This document shows positions 18,084 through 33,429 of a DNA stretch of 64,000 nucleotides, one piece after another. The DNA is from Vibrio sp. SCSIO 43135 (lineage in GTDB: Bacteria > Pseudomonadota > Gammaproteobacteria > Enterobacterales > Vibrionaceae). Position numbers and translations under genes: made by a program. Each line of letters starts with the position of its first letter. The first letter of the stretch is position 1. The notes beneath the pieces are model-generated. The model had not been told where the DNA came from. It searched no databases and worked only from the letters and a program-made list of their open reading frames with translations. The DNA lies in NCBI RefSeq assembly GCF_023716665.1, contig NZ_CP071859.1:2480001-2544000 (forward strand). Direction: 5' to 3'.

Positions 18084-19472
18084 TTAACTTAACGCTTGTC
18101 GCGTGTTGCTCTCATCAACTTCCACACCTTCAGCAAATTCACCTCTTTGAAGCTTCTCACGTAAAATTGCGTGCTGATCTTCAGTAAATGTGTATCGAGA
18201 CATAATAAAGATTCTAATCAATGCCCCAAGAGCAGGCAGTAGCGCGACGCAGAAAAACATTCCATCTAATGCGGTAGTAGACTGTTCTGAGTTAGGTACA
18301 TAGCCAATCATTGTTAGAATTACCCCCGTTAAACCACCCGCAACCGCGACCGATAGTTTGCCGGTAAATGTCTGACCAGAGAAAGTGATCGCTGCTGTAC
18401 GTCTGCCGCTATGGTAGTACGAATACTCAACGGTATCCGCAATCATTGCTGAGATCAGTGGGTTAGTCATCATAAAGATGCCGGTAATCACGGCTAACCA
18501 AGTCATCACCAAAGTTGGGTTATCGTAACCAGTAAAGTAGAAGCCGACTCGAGCAATAATTTCTAGGACACAAAGTGCAATAAAGATGTCGCGTTTTTTG
18601 AAGCGCTTGGTGAGTACTGGGGTGGCCAAACATGCAATCGCGCTTACCAGAGTGATTGTGCCGATTAACGAAACTAACCCCGCGTCTCCCATGTTGTAGG
18701 TAAAGAAGAAAATGTACATGCCATTAACTAGGTTAAAGAACACATTCATAAAAAACGCAGCCAGAATAAAAAACAATGGCTTGTTTTTTCTCACAGCTTG
18801 AAAGGTCTGTTTAAGTGTTATCTTTTCTCCACCAGCTGTCGAGATACGCTCTTTGGTGTTGTAAAAACCATTGAGCATAAACAACAATCCAACCACCATC
18901 AGTATCATTACCGCTGGCAAGTAACCTTGGTCTGCACGGCCATCAGAAAAATAAGCGCTCAGCTTTGGAAAGATGATCAGTGTTGCACCAATACCTGCGT
19001 TGACACCTAGCATTGCGCATGTCGCCGCCTTTGCTCGTTCTTGAGGTTCATCCGTCATTACTGATGACATAGACCAGAAAGGTACGTCAGATATGGTATA
19101 CAACGTTCCCCAAAGTATGTATGTAATGCCCGCGTACATCACCTTGGTCGAAGTATCTGCGTCAATATTGTAGAAAGATGCGATGGTCACTAACACAATC
19201 AAAAAAGGCGTAAAGAGCATATATGGACGGAACTTACCAAACCGAGATTCTAACGTATCCATATAACCAGCAATTACAGGGTCATTAACCGCATCCCAAA
19301 CCCTAGCGATTAAAAAAATTGAGCTGGCTGCGATAGGTGAGATCCCTAGGATATCTGTATAAAAGTAGAGAATAAAAGAGCCGACTAGACCAAAACTAAA
19401 GCACTGGCCTACTCCGTAGCCGAAGTAAGACATCAGCTCCTTATTCGATAATTTGTTGCGTAGAGTAGTCAT
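18084..19472 (-). CDS. GPH-family sodium/proton-sugar symporter
   Basis: A 462-residue inner-membrane carrier with about twelve membrane segments, of the glycoside-pentoside-hexuronide (MelB-like) family. Family features are FGYGVGQCFSFGLVGSF at the N-terminus, the RVWDAVNDPVIAGYMD segment holding cation-binding acidic residues (about 57-72), and SRFGKFRPYMLFTPF after it. It follows the GH5-like gene by 71 bases on the same strand, so it probably imports the oligosaccharide that enzyme cleaves. The exact sugar cannot be told. Expression is probably set by the divergent LacI-type gene at 20830. Confidence 0.88.
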   Translation of the reverse strand: MTTLRNKLSNKELMSYFGYGVGQCFSFGLVGSFILYFYTDILGISPIAASSIFLIARVWDAVNDPVIAGYMDTLESRFGKFRPYMLFTPFLIVLVTIASFYNIDADTSTKVMYAGITYILWGTLYTISDVPFWSMSSVMTDEPQERAKAATCAMLGVNAGIGATLIIFPKLSAYFSDGRADQGYLPAVMILMVVGLLFMLNGFYNTKERISTAGGEKITLKQTFQAVRKNKPLFFILAAFFMNVFFNLVNGMYIFFFTYNMGDAGLVSLIGTITLVSAIACLATPVLTKRFKKRDIFIALCVLEIIARVGFYFTGYDNPTLVMTWLAVITGIFMMTNPLISAMIADTVEYSYYHSGRRTAAITFSGQTFTGKLSVAVAGGLTGVILTMIGYVPNSEQSTTALDGMFFCVALLPALGALIRIFIMSRYTFTEDQHAILREKLQRGEFAEGVEVDESNTRQALS

Positions 19473-19543
19473 GTTTCACGTCCCAATTGATGATAATTAT
19501 AGAGAGCTGACCGGCGTGTGTCGCAACGCCGAGTCACAGGCTA

Positions 19544-20614
19544 TTAATCCACTTCTGCGAGTGTTTTGATTAACTGAACTTCACTTTGGTCATATGGCTG
19601 CCCTTCTTCATCGAGCAGATCATGAAACCAACGATCTGAATAGTTGGTGTCGTTGTTTTTGATCTCTGGCCATGGAAGGTGGGTTTGAGTTTTTCCTTTA
19701 ACTAGCCCCCATTGATAACAACCGATCATTTTTTGTTTGAAGATTGGCAACTGTTCGTGCAGGTGAGATTCAGCATGACGCGCAAGCCATTCTGTACACA
19801 TCATCGGGCGGTTGTATGCTGCAACGACCTCAACTGCTTTGCTAAATAGGTCAAGCGGTAGGTAAGCATGGAAAGTAATAATGTCCGACAGTTCCATAGC
19901 TTTACGATCGGTCGGATGTTCAAAAATAGGTAGAGTACGATCGAGAATACTTGGCGCATGCCATGCACCAACCGTGAGTGGCTGAGAAGGATTTTCCTCA
20001 CGAGCCCATTCAAAAGATTTCTCCATCAATTCATGACTATACGATTCCATGGCTTCATCAAACGGCAATTCACCTGAAGTCGTAAAAATCATTCTGTTGG
20101 TTGGCTCGTTATACAAGTCCCAAATAACGATTCGCGAATCGTTTTTATAGGTAGAGATAATGTCTCTGATGTAAGCCTCTACTTCACCCCACTGTGATTT
20201 ATCCATCACTACATTACGTCCAGGGCTTGCAGCAGCTTGGCTGTTGTGTAATTCAGGAACAGGGGCCTTTTGAGGGCCGAGGTAAGGGTGATCGCCTGAG
20301 AAACCACAATCATCCATTGGTGTCATCATTACCTTGATTTGGTGGCGCTTACAGATGCCCAGAAAACGTTCTATCCTCTGATGCAACCCAGCACGATCCA
20401 CCTGCCATACAATAAAAGGTAGGTTCGTGCGTAACGTGTTGTAGCCCACCTCATTGGCCCAAGCGAGCTCTTGCTCTATGACGTCAGGATCAAATGTTTC
20501 TGCCTGCCACATTTCTGTCCAGTTAACAGCAGTACGCGGTAAATAGTTAAATCCACGCAACCATCCCTGTTGTTCCTGCCATTGCCATGCTTCTTGTTCT
20601 GACCACTTTTGCAT
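19544..20614 (-). CDS. Cytoplasmic GH5-like glycoside hydrolase
   Basis: A 356-residue (beta/alpha)8 hydrolase of the GH-A clan. [10 protein letters not shown] carries the likely acid/base Glu170 and [10 protein letters not shown] the likely nucleophile Glu275, about 105 residues apart as expected. [14 protein letters not shown] and [10 protein letters not shown] are further clan features. There is no signal peptide (it starts [15 protein letters not shown]), so it works inside the cell on an imported substrate. Homologues are often labelled cellulase or xylanase; those names assume too much, and the subfamily is unresolved. First gene of a two-gene unit with the GPH symporter. A long palindrome lies 20 bases upstream. 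Confidence 0.75.
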   Translation of the reverse strand: MQKWSEQEAWQWQEQQGWLRGFNYLPRTAVNWTEMWQAETFDPDVIEQELAWANEVGYNTLRTNLPFIVWQVDRAGLHQRIERFLGICKRHQIKVMMTPMDDCGFSGDHPYLGPQKAPVPELHNSQAAASPGRNVVMDKSQWGEVEAYIRDIISTYKNDSRIVIWDLYNEPTNRMIFTTSGELPFDEAMESYSHELMEKSFEWAREENPSQPLTVGAWHAPSILDRTLPIFEHPTDRKAMELSDIITFHAYLPLDLFSKAVEVVAAYNRPMMCTEWLARHAESHLHEQLPIFKQKMIGCYQWGLVKGKTQTHLPWPEIKNNDTNYSDRWFHDLLDEEGQPYDQSEVQLIKTLAEVD

Positions 20615-20633
20615 CTTCTCTTACCTTTTGGAG

Positions 20634-20670
20634 TTAATATATTAACTAATATTATTAGCTAATATATTAA
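20634..20670. promoter_or_regulatory. 37-bp near-perfect AT-rich palindrome
   Basis: The sequence from 20634 to 20670 is its own reverse complement except for one pair (position 12 against 26) and the unpaired central base. It consists almost only of A and T, framed by TTAATATATTAA at each side. It sits 20 bases before the GH5-like start and 160 bases before the divergent LacI gene. Words with TTAGCTA recur at 20787-20805. It is the best candidate operator for that regulator. Confidence 0.6.
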
Positions 20671-20829
20671 GCATCTTTTTTACGTCTAGTAGGTCAAGAA
20701 ATAAACGTGGGAGATATCACAGCTTTCAATGCGGCTATGGCAAATACTGTGATCAAGAAAGGTTATAGATGATCTCTAGGTGATCTTTAGCTAATATCTT
20801 TAGCTATCAAATCTAATCGTTCTAAAAAG

Positions 20830-21846
20830 ATGGCTAAGAAAGTAACCATGAGCGATATCGCCGCATCTGCGGGGGTGTCACAATCAACCGTATCCTTGGT
20901 ATTAAACGGTTCAACATCGGTAAAAATCGCTGAAGCAACCCAACAAAAAGTGCTCGACACAGCCGAATCTCTTGGCTACAAAAATAAAAAAGTGGCTCAT
21001 GCTTTGGGGCGCCCGAAAAAGGTGGCCTTGGTCCTTAATGGACTAACGAGCTATGACCCATTTCTTGATGCCGTCAACGCCGCTCGAGAAGAAGCTTGGG
21101 CGAACGATTTCATATTAGTTTCATTCAGTTACAGTCACGATGAAGTTCTAGCGAGTAAGATAGAATCAGAAATAAACAGTGGAGATTACGCTGGGCTTAT
21201 TTATGCGTCGAGTATGACGCGTGAACTCGAAGTACAAAGGGTTACTACTGAGCTGCCTACTGTACTGCTCAACTGCACCAGCCAAACTCATACCGATACA
21301 CCTTCTGTACTACCTGCAGATATGATAGGTGCATACAAAGCGGTATCGCACTTAACCAACCAAGGGTATCGTCGTATTGCGATTCTTTCTGGAGAAAGCT
21401 GGATGTTGGCAAGCCAACAGCGGGTTGAGGGGTACCGTCAAGCGTTGATTGATGCTGATATTATTCCAAGTCCAAGTTACGTGCTTGAAGCTAACTGGTC
21501 ACTCAAAGAGGCATATGAACAAACGTTAACTTTGCTCTCAGCGAAGCAACCACCTCAAGCAATTTTTTGTTGTAGTGATTACATGGCTATGGGCTGTTAT
21601 CAAGCTATTGCTGAGTTCGGACTAAAAATTCCCCAAGACATTGCCGTCGTAGGCTACGATAATCAGCAAATCGCCTCAGAGAGCTTCCCTGCTCTGACAT
21701 CCGTTGAGCTACCCTATTCAGACATGGGTAAGCGCGCAATTGAATTCTTAATGGCACAGATTGAAAAACAGCCTTTGCTTTCGAAGAGACATAAAGTCGA
21801 AGGCGAGTTAGTTGTACGTCATTCATCAATAAAAAAGGCGAGCTAA
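20830..21846 (+). CDS. LacI-family transcriptional regulator
   Basis: A 338-residue repressor-type protein. The helix-turn-helix MSDIAASAGVSQSTVSLVLNG covers about residues 7-27, followed by a hinge and a sugar-binding domain (VALVLNG, RRIAILSGE, AIFCCSDYMAMGCYQ, DIAVVGYDNQ). It is divergent from the GH5-like hydrolase and GPH symporter and is probably their local regulator, sensing the imported sugar or its product. The ribosome site before 20830 is poor, so another start such as the ATG at 20848 is possible. Its stop codon lies inside the hairpin that ends the convergent galETKM operon. Confidence 0.85.
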   Translation: MAKKVTMSDIAASAGVSQSTVSLVLNGSTSVKIAEATQQKVLDTAESLGYKNKKVAHALGRPKKVALVLNGLTSYDPFLDAVNAAREEAWANDFILVSFSYSHDEVLASKIESEINSGDYAGLIYASSMTRELEVQRVTTELPTVLLNCTSQTHTDTPSVLPADMIGAYKAVSHLTNQGYRRIAILSGESWMLASQQRVEGYRQALIDADIIPSPSYVLEANWSLKEAYEQTLTLLSAKQPPQAIFCCSDYMAMGCYQAIAEFGLKIPQDIAVVGYDNQQIASESFPALTSVELPYSDMGKRAIEFLMAQIEKQPLLSKRHKVEGELVVRHSSIKKAS

Positions 21847-21856
21847 AAAGCTCGCC
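21831..21856 (-). terminator. galETKM terminator
   Basis: GGCGAGCT / AGCTCGCC, a perfect 8-bp stem with an AAAA loop (21837-21856), followed on the minus strand by six T. It overlaps the last codons and stop of the convergent LacI-type gene. Confidence 0.8.
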
Positions 21857-21927
21857 AAAAGGCCGTTAAAAAACGAAGTAACTAGCTAATTCTCCCCCTA
21901 GCCAGTCAGTTCTAGCCTACAAAACCC

Positions 21928-22992
21928 TTAAAATTCAAATTTGTACGCAGTGCTATGATGATAGCGCTGCCCAGCTGGTAACACGCCACTGCTTTGCCCC
22001 CATTCAGGGTGATTAGGCCCATCTGGGTAATATTGCGTTTCAAGCGCGACGCCATCGTAACGCTGATACTCTTTGCTCTTACCTTGGGTACCAAACAAAA
22101 AGTTTCCTGAGTAAAATTGAACGGCAGGTTTGGTAGTCATCACTTTCATCACCACATCTTCTTGTGGCGCAATCAGCACCGCGGCAACCTTCTTACCGTC
22201 AGTGAATTCTGAGTTGAAGATAAAAGCATGATCGTATCCGCCCGCAGTTTCTTGGTCAGCTTCCGACAGAAACTCTTGGCCAATAAGCTTAGGTTGCGTG
22301 AAGTCAAAGCTGGTACCGGCAACTGGCTTTTGCTCGCCCGTTGGAATAAGGCCTGAGTCAGTCGGTAGATAATGCTCGGCACTAAGTTGCAAGCTGTGGG
22401 TGAGCGCTGTCGCGCCACTTCCTTCCCCCGCTAAGTTGAAATAAGCGTGGTTAGTCAAGTTCACTGGAGTTGCTTGATCCGCTTCTGCTTCATAAGCGAT
22501 GTGCAATGTGTTGTCGTCGGTTAATGTATATGTCACCTTCACGTCTAGGTGACCAGGGTAACCTTGGTCACCATCTGGAGAGTGGAGCATAAACACAGCT
22601 TGCTGAGGCGAATGCTCTACGATGGTCCAGCGGCGCTTATCAAACCCCTCTAGCCCACCATGCAGTGAGTTTTCACCGTTGTTGATGCCTACTTGGTAGT
22701 GACTATCGGCAATCGTAAATTTGCCAGCAGCAATTCGATTCGCATAACGGCCCACAATAGAGCCAAAGTAGGCTCCCTGCTGCATGTGTTCTGCCATATC
22801 TGGAGAACGCAGTAATACCTCACGCGATTCTCCGTTAATAGGCAGCGTGGTACTCAACCACGTTGCCCCAATATCCATAAACGATGCGGTCATGCCATTG
22901 GCATTTGTCAGGTGTACTAACTTAGCGACTTGGCCATCAAACGATGGCGTTGCCGCCATCGATTGTTGTAACTGCTCTAGAGTTGAATGCAT
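21928..22992 (-). CDS. galM: Aldose 1-epimerase (galactose mutarotase)
   Basis: Interconverts beta- and alpha-galactose, supplying the alpha anomer used by galactokinase after beta-galactoside cleavage. 354 residues. Catalytic-site segments match the E. coli pattern: NSLHGGLEGFDKR (His111), NHAYFNLAGEGSG (His182) and VALETQYYPDGPNHPEW (Glu318). AAGGACGAAGC precedes the ATG. It is nine bases after galK and is the last gene of galETKM. Cytoplasmic, without a signal peptide. Confidence 0.96.
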   Translation of the reverse strand: MHSTLEQLQQSMAATPSFDGQVAKLVHLTNANGMTASFMDIGATWLSTTLPINGESREVLLRSPDMAEHMQQGAYFGSIVGRYANRIAAGKFTIADSHYQVGINNGENSLHGGLEGFDKRRWTIVEHSPQQAVFMLHSPDGDQGYPGHLDVKVTYTLTDDNTLHIAYEAEADQATPVNLTNHAYFNLAGEGSGATALTHSLQLSAEHYLPTDSGLIPTGEQKPVAGTSFDFTQPKLIGQEFLSEADQETAGGYDHAFIFNSEFTDGKKVAAVLIAPQEDVVMKVMTTKPAVQFYSGNFLFGTQGKSKEYQRYDGVALETQYYPDGPNHPEWGQSSGVLPAGQRYHHSTAYKFEF

Positions 22993-23001
22993 GCTTCGTC
23001 C

Positions 23002-24162
23002 TTACAGTGCTTCGACTAGGCCAGCACCGTCTTTGGCTTGGCACACATAAATCGATTCTTTAAGGCCCGTCGCAGCCTGATATTTCGCTTCCACTGCAGA
23101 CTTCACTTCGTCGACCAAAGCCGGTGGTACTAGTGCAACAATACAGCCACCAAATCCACCACCAGTCATGCGCACCCCTCCTTGATCGCCAATGACTTCT
23201 TTCACCATCTCAACCAAGGTATCAATTTCTTTTACTGTGATTTCAAAATCGTCGCGCATCGAAGCATGAGACTCCGCCATCAGTTCGCCCATTCGCTTCA
23301 TATCGTGATTACGCAACGCTTGTGCCGCTTCTACCGTACGGTCATTTTCCGTGATCACGTGGCGAGCTCGCTTAGCCACTAACTCATCCAGTTCGCTCAC
23401 TTTTGCGTTGAACTGCTCAATCGATACATCACGCAGAGCCTTCACACCGAAAATACGCGCCGCCTCTTCACATTGTTCACGGCGAGTGTTGTATTCACTG
23501 TCAACGAGGCCACGCTTCTTATTTGAGTTGATGATCACCACTGCCATATCTTCTGGCATTGAAACCGCTTGAGTTTCGAGACTTCGGCAGTCGAGTAGCA
23601 TAGCGTGATTCGCTCGACCTTCTGCAGAGATCATTTGATCCATAATGCCGCAGTTACAACCCACAAACTCATTTTCCGCTTGTTGGCCGTTTAGCGCGAT
23701 TTCAGCTTGAGAAATTTCTAAGTTGTACAGCACCTTAAAGGTTTGACCGATCACCACTTCCAACGCAGCCGATGAGCTTAAACCCGCGCCTTGTGGAACA
23801 TTACCCGTCACCGCAATATCGGCACCAGTAAACTCATAACCACGCGCAAGCAAGCACTTAACGACACCACGCATGTAGTTCGCCCACATTTTGTCTTGCT
23901 GGAAGGTGATTTCTTCTGTGATATCGAACTCATCCAACGCATCACCGTAATCGACCGAAACTAAACGCACTCGATTGTCATCGCGCTTTGCCGCCGCAAC
24001 CACTGTTTGATAGTTAATCGCACATGGCAGTACAAAACCGTCGTTGTAGTCGGTATGTTCACCAATCAAGTTGACTCGACCCGGCGCTTGAATAATGTGG
24101 CTTGGTGCATAGCCCAATACGTTTTCAAAAGACGCTTTCACATTTTGGATTAGTTCAGACAT
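23002..24162 (-). CDS. galK: Galactokinase
   Basis: ATP-dependent phosphorylation of alpha-D-galactose to galactose 1-phosphate. A 386-residue GHMP kinase with the galactokinase signature [19 protein letters not shown] near residues 28-46, the ATP-binding loop [16 protein letters not shown] at about 120-135, and [11 protein letters not shown] near the C-terminus. It is the third gene in the order galE-galT-galK-galM, 102 bases after galT. A modest GGCGCA/TGCGCC hairpin lies just after galT. Confidence 0.97.
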   Translation of the reverse strand: MSELIQNVKASFENVLGYAPSHIIQAPGRVNLIGEHTDYNDGFVLPCAINYQTVVAAAKRDDNRVRLVSVDYGDALDEFDITEEITFQQDKMWANYMRGVVKCLLARGYEFTGADIAVTGNVPQGAGLSSSAALEVVIGQTFKVLYNLEISQAEIALNGQQAENEFVGCNCGIMDQMISAEGRANHAMLLDCRSLETQAVSMPEDMAVVIINSNKKRGLVDSEYNTRREQCEEAARIFGVKALRDVSIEQFNAKVSELDELVAKRARHVITENDRTVEAAQALRNHDMKRMGELMAESHASMRDDFEITVKEIDTLVEMVKEVIGDQGGVRMTGGGFGGCIVALVPPALVDEVKSAVEAKYQAATGLKESIYVCQAKDGAGLVEAL

Positions 24163-24264
24163 AGTTAAATCTCGGCTTAGAATTTTTAGTGAGGTTTCGC
24201 ATCTAACTTGGCGTGGCGGAACCTTGAATCAATGATTGCAAACAGGCGCACTGCGCCCATTCAG

Positions 24265-25317
24265 TTACTGTTCTTTGTAGTGAATATCGCTTAAATCACG
24301 TAGGCGCTGCGCGGCTTGCTCTGCGGTTAAATCACGCTGAGTTTCAGCCAGCATTTCGTATCCCACCATGAATTTACGTACTGACGCACTTCGCAGTAGA
24401 GGCGGATAAAACACAGCATGTAACTGCCAGTGATCGACATTGGTGCCTTGCTCAAAGAACGGCGCGTAATGCCAACCCATGCAGTATGGGAAAGAACATT
24501 GGAATAAGTTGTCGTATCGACTGGTCAGCTTCTTCAGCGCTACTGCTAAGTCGTCACGTTGTTCTTCCGTCAGCTCACTCATGCGACGAATGTGCGTTTT
24601 AGGTAGCAGCATGGTTTCAAATGGCCATGCCGCCCAATAAGGAACAACGGCAATCCAATGTTCGGTTTCAACGACTGTACGCGAGCCATCTTTCATTTCT
24701 GCTTCAACGTAATCCACCAGCATTGGGCGGCCATGCTCGTCAAAGTAGGCTTCCTGGTTACGATCTTTACGCTCGATCTCATTTGGCAAGAAGCTGTTTG
24801 CCCAGATTTGTCCGTGTGGGTGAGGCTGAGAACAGCCCATAGTTTCACCCTTGTTTTCAAAGGCTTGAACCCAAACGTAATCTTTACCTAACTCTTCAAT
24901 TTGTTCATTCCATGTGTCGACCACACCGCGAATGGCGGGCACCGATAGTTCTGGCAACGTCTTGCTGTGATCGGGAGAAAAACAAATCACTCGGCTTAAA
25001 CCACGAGCGCCTTGAGTTTGGAACAGTGGATTGTTGGATTCTGGAGCATCAGGAGACTCAGGCATCAATGCTGCAAAGTCGTTTCCAAATACGTAGGTTC
25101 CTTGATAATCCGGATTCACATCCCCAGAAATTCGCTCGTTGGTCGGGCAAAGAAAACATTTTTCTTCATAGCTTGGCAGTTGCTCGTAGCTTGGCTTTTC
25201 ATCCGCCCCACTCCAAGGACGTTTCGCTCGGTGCGGTGAAACCAACAGCCACTCACCAGTCAACGGGTTATAGCGGCGATGAGGGTGATCTACAGGGTTA
25301 AACTCAATATTCGACAT
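24265..25317 (-). CDS. galT: Galactose-1-phosphate uridylyltransferase
   Basis: Exchanges UMP between UDP-glucose and galactose 1-phosphate in the Leloir pathway. 350 residues. The active-site loop [12 protein letters not shown] places the nucleophilic His at 166, the same number as in E. coli. Zinc-site residues are suggested by [18 protein letters not shown] (about 54-71) and the later histidines. Starts 55 bases after galE on the same strand and shares the galE promoter. Confidence 0.97.
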   Translation of the reverse strand: MSNIEFNPVDHPHRRYNPLTGEWLLVSPHRAKRPWSGADEKPSYEQLPSYEEKCFLCPTNERISGDVNPDYQGTYVFGNDFAALMPESPDAPESNNPLFQTQGARGLSRVICFSPDHSKTLPELSVPAIRGVVDTWNEQIEELGKDYVWVQAFENKGETMGCSQPHPHGQIWANSFLPNEIERKDRNQEAYFDEHGRPMLVDYVEAEMKDGSRTVVETEHWIAVVPYWAAWPFETMLLPKTHIRRMSELTEEQRDDLAVALKKLTSRYDNLFQCSFPYCMGWHYAPFFEQGTNVDHWQLHAVFYPPLLRSASVRKFMVGYEMLAETQRDLTAEQAAQRLRDLSDIHYKEQ

Positions 25318-25372
25318 CTTAATTACTCAACTTTAAAAATTCTTTCTTTGCGACTTCAATGCTCAACAGGCG

Positions 25373-26395
25373 CTATGACTTTAGGGAATATCCGTTCGGA
25401 TTATTCGATTGCCACTTCCAAGTGTCAGCCGTCATTTGCTCGACAGTGCGAGTCGCTTTCCAGCCAAGTTCTTGCTGGGCTTTTTCTGTACTAGCCCAGC
25501 ATTCCGCAATGTCACCAGGACGGCGTGGACAAATTTCATAAGGCACTGGAGCACCACAGGCTTTGCCAAACGCATCCACCATTTCCAAAACACTTGAGCC
25601 TTTACCTGTACCCAAGTTATAGATGTGTAATCCCGATTTTTCACCGACTGCTTTTAGTGCAGCGATATGACCGTCGGCTAAATCCATCACATGGATATAG
25701 TCACGAACGCCAGTGCCGTCTGGAGTCGGGTAATCGTTTCCAAATACAGCTAAGGATTCACGACGACCAACGGCCACTTGAGCAATAAATGGCATTAGGT
25801 TGTTTGGGATCCCTTGTGGGTCTTCCCCCATCGAGCCTGAAGGGTGGGCGCCAACAGGATTGAAGTAACGCAGTAGCGTAATGCTCCAATCATTTTCAGC
25901 ATTGAACAAATCACTTAGGCACTCTTCCACCATGTACTTGCTACGCCCGTAAGGGTTGGTTGTCGCTCCTGTCGGTGAATCTTCCGTAATTGGCACCACC
26001 TCAGGGTCGCCATAAACAGTCGCAGAAGAACTGAAAACGATGCTTTTTACACCGGCTTTGCGCATACTGCGCGCCAGTACAAGTGAACCATTTACATTGT
26101 TGTCGTAGTACTCAAGAGGTTTCGCGACGGACTCGCCGACCGCTTTCAAGCCAGCGAAATGGATAACAGCTTGGATATCGTGTTGTGCGAATACTGAATC
26201 AAGGAAGGCTTCGTCACGAATATCCCCTTGATGAAACGCTGGTTGTTTGCCAGTAAGCACTTCAATTCGGCTAAGCACTTCCACATTAGCATTACACAAA
26301 TTATCAACGATGATCGGTTCCATACCCGCTTCAATCATTTGTACACATGTGTGGCTACCGATGTAACCCATACCGCCTGTCACCAGAACTTTCAC
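25373..26395 (-). CDS. galE: UDP-glucose 4-epimerase
   Basis: NAD-dependent interconversion of UDP-galactose and UDP-glucose. 340 residues from the GTG at 26395, which is preceded by AGGAG at an eight-base distance and begins with the expected KVLVTGGMGYIGSHTC; the open frame extends to 26593 but that part is upstream leader. The catalytic YxxxK is Tyr149-Lys153 (NPYGRSKYMVEE), and SSSATVYGDP is at about 122-131. First gene of galETKM. A full GalR-type operator lies about 130 bases upstream. Confidence 0.97.
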   Translation of the reverse strand: MKVLVTGGMGYIGSHTCVQMIEAGMEPIIVDNLCNANVEVLSRIEVLTGKQPAFHQGDIRDEAFLDSVFAQHDIQAVIHFAGLKAVGESVAKPLEYYDNNVNGSLVLARSMRKAGVKSIVFSSSATVYGDPEVVPITEDSPTGATTNPYGRSKYMVEECLSDLFNAENDWSITLLRYFNPVGAHPSGSMGEDPQGIPNNLMPFIAQVAVGRRESLAVFGNDYPTPDGTGVRDYIHVMDLADGHIAALKAVGEKSGLHIYNLGTGKGSSVLEMVDAFGKACGAPVPYEICPRRPGDIAECWASTEKAQQELGWKATRTVEQMTADTWKWQSNNPNGYSLKS

Positions 26396-26523
26396 TTCAG
26401 CTTCTCCTGCTAGCGTTATCGACATTAACTGCGCCGTGATGGCGAGAATTAATGCCTGACGTATCAAATTGACTAAAAGTCTAGCAGCCAACTTAGGCAC
26501 TTTGCTGTGATCAAATTCGCATT

Positions 26524-26539
26524 GTGTAAACGTTTCCAC
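26524..26539. promoter_or_regulatory. GalR/GalS operator upstream of galE
   Basis: GTGTAAACGTTTCCAC fits the GalR/GalS consensus GTGKAANCGNTTNCAC at every defined position. It lies in the spacer between galE and ebgR, nearer galE. A near-identical site occurs before the ABC/lacZ operon. Confidence 0.8.
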
Positions 26540-26672
26540 AAAATTCCATAATGCGCCACATGAGAGGTGCCGTTGAATAGCGGTCACGATCAAACCATAA
26601 CTGCTATAAAAATCAGCAAGTTAATATTGATTTATCAAAGCGAGACAAAAACCACTATTGTTTCGAAAATTT

Positions 26673-26681
26673 TTAGTAAAA
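26673..26681 (+). promoter_or_regulatory. EbgR-type half-site before ebgR
   Basis: One TTAGTAAAA word, identical to the arms of the palindrome before ebgA, lies 88 bases before the ebgR start. The opposite half is not preserved. Possible autoregulation. Confidence 0.35.
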
Positions 26682-26741
26682 AATTAGTGCATCGTTTATT
26701 GCTTTTATTACAATAGACAACAGATACCTTTATTCTCTTGA

Positions 26742-27752
<1,011 letters not shown>

Positions 27753-27775
27753 GCTCACTCTCTGCAAACATTAAA

Positions 27776-27808
27776 AATAAAGCGCTGATTTATCAGCGCT
27801 TTATTTTT
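27776..27808 (+). terminator. ebgR terminator
   Basis: ATAAAGCGCTGA / TCAGCGCTTTAT stem followed by T residues, shortly after the ebgR stop. Confidence 0.85.
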
Positions 27809-27939
27809 ATCTCTCAATTTTACCCAACATTTTTTGTGCTATTTGCCACAAGTTCCCGCTAATTCCTCATTTAATCTAGGTGCTTTTAACTCGATCACAG
27901 CAATTCGATAAATCACTCAATAAAACGTGACCAAGTTAA

Positions 27940-27955
27940 AGTAAAACGTTTTCAC
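27940..27955. promoter_or_regulatory. GalR-like site before ebgA
   Basis: The minus strand reads GTGAAAACGTTTTACT. Its left half resembles the GalR half-site with one mismatch, while the right half is degenerate. It lies ten bases before the EbgR palindrome. Possible dual control, but weak. Confidence 0.3.
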
Positions 27956-27964
27956 AAATTTATT

Positions 27965-27983
27965 TTAGTAAAAGTTTTACTAA
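27965..27983. promoter_or_regulatory. Candidate EbgR operator
   Basis: TTAGTAAAAGTTTTACTAA is a perfect 19-bp palindrome about one central base, 70 bases before the ebgA start. The spacer 27809-28052 holds no gene; a promoter must lie near this dyad. Assigned to EbgR by position and symmetry. Confidence 0.6.
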
Positions 27984-31616
<3,633 letters not shown>

Positions 31617-31654
31617 GAGCTGGACAACGAACAGCTCGACGAATAACAGCGGGA

Positions 31655-31677
31655 CCAGTGAGTGACATGCTCACTGG
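31655..31677 (+). other. Hairpin between ebgC and ygjI
   Basis: Perfect 8-bp stem CCAGTGAG / CTCACTGG with a seven-base loop and no T-run after it. It may be a processing or stability element, or a partial terminator that lowers ygjI expression. Confidence 0.5.
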
Positions 31678-31690
31678 CCTCTCTGATTGA

Positions 31691-33223
<1,533 letters not shown>

Positions 33224-33256
33224 GTTCCTAATTTACTAGTCCATTAGTAAGTCCAT

Positions 33257-33280
33257 GGGCACCGAAAGGTGCCCTTTTTT
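33257..33280 (+). terminator. Terminator after ygjI
   Basis: GGGCACC GAAA GGTGCCC followed by six T. It closes the ebg unit. Confidence 0.9.
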
Positions 33281-33429
33281 GTTTCCTACTCCTCAGAAAC
33301 TTCGCCTTCAAAGCACATTAAACCGTCTTTTCGGACAACTCTCATTTCATAAGCCACGGTATAGTTTTCCTTAACGTGTGCGCCCACGACCTATTCCATT
33401 TAGTCATGTTTGCGGTTAAGGAAACCAAA

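Noticed and set aside
26396..26593. 66-residue N-terminal extension of GalE
   Set aside because: The GTG at 26395 has AGGAG at a good distance and starts directly with the Rossmann motif. The extension would cover the GalR operator.
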